Assembly: GCF_005503145.1 (NCBI RefSeq)
Contig: NZ_SCNV01000010.1
Span: 62,001 to 126,000, forward strand
Direction: 5' to 3'
DNA length: 64,000 nucleotides
Source of the DNA: Burkholderia sp. 4M9327F10
Lineage (GTDB): Bacteria > Pseudomonadota > Gammaproteobacteria > Burkholderiales > Burkholderiaceae
The notes under the pieces were generated by a model that worked only from the letters and a program-made list of their open reading frames with translations, was not told the DNA's origin and did not search any database. The translations under genes were made by a program, and so were the position numbers. Of the stretch, positions 60,338 to 64,000 are shown piece after piece (the stretch's first letter is position 1; each line of letters starts with the position of its first letter).

Positions 60338-60952
60338 TTATTCCTCATTTTCGCGTTGCAGCAAATGATAGTGGACCGCCCCGGCCTTGCCCTGCCGCAC
60401 GATGGTCCAGCCCGCCAGCGCGGGCGTCTGTGCGATGTCGAGCGCATCGCCGGCTTCCACATAGAGGAATCCTTCGGCGCTCACCAGCGGCACCGCCAGT
60501 TCCAGCGCGCGGCCGAGCAGATCCGAGCCGAACGGGGGGTCGATAAACACCACGTCGAACGAACCGGGCGCAAGGCTGGCAGCGAGGCGCAAGGCGTCGG
60601 CTTCGGCAATCTCTATCGTGTTGGGCGCGAGACGGGCCTGGTTGGCGCGCAGTTGCCCGGCCGCCTTTGCATGGCGCTCCACCATCAGGACCCGTGCGGC
60701 GCCGCGTGAAGCCGCCTCGAAGCCCAGCGCGCCGCTACCCGCAAACAGATCGAGACAGCGCTGGCCGTCGAGACGCTGGCCAAGCCAGTTAAAGAGCGTT
60801 TCGCGCACGCGATCCGGCGTAGGACGCAGGCCGTCGAGGTCGAGCACCGGCAGCGGAGTGCGCTTCCAGTCGCCGCCAATGATGCGGATGGCGTGCGGCT
60901 TGCCGCGGTGGGACGGAGCGCTTTGCGCACGGGAGGCAGAAGGACGGGGCAT
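60338..60952 (-). CDS. rsmD: 16S rRNA (guanine966-N2)-methyltransferase
   Basis: 204 residues. SAM-binding motif DLFAGSGALGFEAASRG and catalytic DPPF. N-terminal IIGGDWKRTPLPV and RPTPDRVRETLFNWL are typical. The first 20 residues are a basic, variable leader. Divergent from ftsY across 294 bases with no other feature seen. Confidence 0.96.
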   Translation of the reverse strand: MPRPSASRAQSAPSHRGKPHAIRIIGGDWKRTPLPVLDLDGLRPTPDRVRETLFNWLGQRLDGQRCLDLFAGSGALGFEAASRGAARVLMVERHAKAAGQLRANQARLAPNTIEIAEADALRLAASLAPGSFDVVFIDPPFGSDLLGRALELAVPLVSAEGFLYVEAGDALDIAQTPALAGWTIVRQGKAGAVHYHLLQRENEE

Positions 60953-61246
60953 GCAGATTCGAACAGTTAAGCAGGGTTAGGCGTTTTGCCCGCAGGCGCT
61001 CACTCGCGCCGGGGTTGGAGAGCCAACGTTACCACATGGTGACAGGCATCTCACCCTGGCCGGATGGCTAACAGGGCGTAGTCGCCTTGGGGATTGGGAG
61101 ATTGGGCGGCATTGACACGCTCGCCTGATAAAATAAGCGGCTTCCAGCGCCTTGCATCCCGCATTGTCACGCTGCCTGCCGCTGCCCGCCGCTACCACCG
61201 CCCCACCGGCTGCGCGCACCGGCGCTTGCTCTCACCACGCCAGATC

Positions 61247-62398
<1,152 letters not shown>

Positions 62399-62423
62399 AC
62401 CGCCCCCCTCTCACCCTCAAACC

Positions 62424-63068
62424 TCACTCCGCGTCCGGCTGCACGCCGGGCGCCGCCCGCGCAAACGCGTCGAGCTGCGAAGCGTGATCGTAAATCCGCT
62501 GAATGGTCGAAAACTGCGTCACATCGACCTTGAAGCGCTGCGCGTTGAAGACCTGCGGCGCCAGACACGCATCGGCCAGCGTCGGCGTATCGCCGAAGCA
62601 CAGCTTGCCGGTGCGCGGATCGCCCGCGAGATGTGCTTCGAGCGTCGCAAAACCCGCCTCGATCCAGTGCCGGTACCACTCGTTCTTGGTTTCCTCGTCG
62701 GCGCCGACCGTATGCTTCAGATACTTCAGGACCCGCAGGTTGTTCAGCGGATGAATCTCGCACGCCATCTGCAGCGCCACCGAACGCACATACGCCCGAT
62801 CGGCCGGCGCCTTAGGCAATAGCGGCGGCTCCGGATGCGTTTCCTCCAGATACTCGATGATCGCCAGCGACTGCTGCAGCACATGCTCGCCGTCGATGAA
62901 GGTGGGCACCAGCGCGTCCGGATTCAGCTTGCGATACTCCGGCTTGAGCTGCTCGCCACCTTCGCGCAGCAGGTGAACCGGCGCGTAGTCGTACGGCAGG
63001 TTTTTCAGATTCAGCGCAATGCGCACGCGATACGACGCCGAGCTACGAAAATAGCTGTAAAGCTTCAT
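62424..63068 (-). CDS. maiA: Zeta-class GST: maleylacetoacetate / maleylpyruvate isomerase
   Basis: 214 residues. Zeta-class glutathione-binding motif FRSSASYRVRIALNLK and the thioredoxin-fold cis-Pro (VPTFIDGEHVLQQSLAIIEYL). Isomerises cis to trans ring-cleavage products with glutathione as cofactor. Directly downstream (27 bases) of an FAH-family hydrolase. Both tyrosine (maleylacetoacetate) and gentisate (maleylpyruvate) routes fit; the small hydrolase partner favours the latter. Confidence 0.92.
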   Translation of the reverse strand: MKLYSYFRSSASYRVRIALNLKNLPYDYAPVHLLREGGEQLKPEYRKLNPDALVPTFIDGEHVLQQSLAIIEYLEETHPEPPLLPKAPADRAYVRSVALQMACEIHPLNNLRVLKYLKHTVGADEETKNEWYRHWIEAGFATLEAHLAGDPRTGKLCFGDTPTLADACLAPQVFNAQRFKVDVTQFSTIQRIYDHASQLDAFARAAPGVQPDAE

Positions 63069-63095
63069 TCTTGATGTCTCCTCCCCACCTCAGCT

Positions 63096-63794
63096 TTAGA
63101 CCACGCGCACGCTGAAGTCGCCCAGTCCGTCCACGCCGCCCTTCATCGTGTCGCCCTTCACGACCGCGCCAACGCCTTCGGGCGTGCCCGTGAAGATCAG
63201 GTCGCCGGGTTGCAGTTCGAATAGCGTCGACAGGTAGGCGACCGTTTCCGCCACCGACCAGATCAGCTGCGACACATCGGAGCGCTGCTTGTCCTCACCG
63301 TTGACGCTCAGCCAGATCGCGCCCTTGTCGATCTGCCCTACTTTCGACACCGGATGGATCGGACCTAGCGGCGCGGAGTAATCGAAGCCCTTCGCGGTAT
63401 CCCAGGGGCGGCCGAGCTTCTTGGCTTCGGCCTGCAGGTCGCGCCGCGTCATGTCGAGACCGAGCGCGTAGCCGTACACGTGTTCCAAAGCCGTCCCGAC
63501 CGGGATATCCTTGCCGGCCTTGCCGATTGCCGCGACCAGTTCCATTTCGAAGTGGACGTTCTTCGATTGCGCGGGATACGGGAATTCGCCGGTCTCGCCG
63601 GGCGCGACATAGACAACGGCGTCGGCGGGCTTGCCAAAGAAAAACGGCGGTTCGCGGTCAGGGTCGTGCCCCATCTCACGCGCGTGCGCCTCGTAATTGC
63701 GGCCTACACAATAGATCCGGCGCACCGCGAATTGATCGCTGGACCCGACGACCGGCACCGCAACCACCGGTGCGGGAGCAAACACGTAACTCAT
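63096..63794 (-). CDS. FAH-family hydrolase, probable fumarylpyruvate hydrolase
   Basis: 232 residues, much shorter than true fumarylacetoacetases (about 420), which fits fumarylpyruvate hydrolases. Metal-binding and core motifs are visible: [35 protein letters not shown] and [13 protein letters not shown]. The start at 63794 has GGAG 7 bases upstream. Forms a two-gene operon with the isomerase, giving fumarate and pyruvate as products. Confidence 0.9.
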   Translation of the reverse strand: MSYVFAPAPVVAVPVVGSSDQFAVRRIYCVGRNYEAHAREMGHDPDREPPFFFGKPADAVVYVAPGETGEFPYPAQSKNVHFEMELVAAIGKAGKDIPVGTALEHVYGYALGLDMTRRDLQAEAKKLGRPWDTAKGFDYSAPLGPIHPVSKVGQIDKGAIWLSVNGEDKQRSDVSQLIWSVAETVAYLSTLFELQPGDLIFTGTPEGVGAVVKGDTMKGGVDGLGDFSVRVV

Positions 63795-63913
63795 CCCGTT
63801 CTCCAATCTTGAGTAAACGCCGCGTGTGCGGCAACAAAGCATTGAGTGTAACGCGGGGTGCGCAGGAAGGGCGCCAGCTTGCACAAACCCCGCAGATGCG
63901 ATACTGACTAGAG

Positions 63914-64000
63914 ATGCCGTCCCCACCCAGCCCACCGAACCCGATGACCGAATCAGCCGATACCGCCGCCCCCGTTTTCCCCTGCGCCCGCTTTATCAAG
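63914..64000 (+). CDS. 5' end of an unidentified gene (partial, runs off right edge)
   Basis: An open frame from the ATG at 63914, or the in-frame ATG at 63944, continues to the window end. The later start gives [19 protein letters not shown]. The PCARFIK segment faintly recalls the N-terminus of YbiB/anthranilate-phosphoribosyltransferase-like proteins, but 29 codons are too few to name it. Divergent from the FAH-family gene. Confidence 0.5.
   Translation, partial: MPSPPSPPNPMTESADTAAPVFPCARFIK

Overview
The window looks like a chromosome-1 segment of a Burkholderiaceae betaproteobacterium, most likely Paraburkholderia/Burkholderia. Supporting signs are high GC, the block kdsD-kdsC-lptC-lptA-lptB-rpoN-hpf-ptsN-hprK-rapZ, the block mutY-mutM/TPR-lolB-ispE-tRNA-Gln-prs-rplY-pth-hisC, and the neighbourhood ssb-MFS/uvrA. 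All names come from reading the translated sequence; no database search was run.

Layout. 1-7137 (all minus strand) is an accessory signalling island: three consecutive NarL/LuxR-type response regulators, an aquaporin-like channel, and a BvgS-like hybrid sensor kinase that runs off the left edge. 7386-9712 is a divergent MFS/LysR pair. 9968-15360 is a respiratory operon for a B-type (ba3-like) haem-copper oxidase: two diheme cytochromes c, one triheme cytochrome c, CuA subunit II, catalytic subunit I, and a 58-residue one-helix protein resembling subunit IIa. A chemoreceptor (15402-17039), a bestrophin-like membrane protein, and a leucine-dehydrogenase-like enzyme divergent from an Lrp regulator follow. 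An 811-base structured gap then precedes a complete oppABCDF peptide importer (20903-26603) and an RhtB/LysR pair.

From about 28.5 kb rightward the window is mainly housekeeping. It holds ssb, an MFS carrier, uvrA, an AI-2E-family permease, purU, a Nudix protein, a LysE exporter, apt, a Kef-type antiporter, the Kdo/LPS-transport operon with rpoN and the nitrogen-PTS genes, DNA repair (mutY, mutM), outer-membrane lipoprotein insertion (lolB), isoprenoid synthesis (ispE), tRNA-Gln, prs, rplY, pth, hisC, a ferredoxin, coaD, rsmD and ftsY. A glutathione-dependent isomerase plus FAH-family hydrolase pair, probably for ring-cleavage products, lies near the right edge.

The main unusual signals are: (i) the kinase/three-regulator/aquaporin island, whose channel has an altered first NPA box and an altered selectivity filter; (ii) the oxidase operon with its easily missed micro-subunit; (iii) a recurrent pattern of degenerate tandem repeats of 10-14 bp in gene-to-gene junctions, often touching or just after stop codons, at seven loci, plus a coding 12-bp array in oppF; and (iv) a long perfect inverted repeat in the oppA upstream gap.
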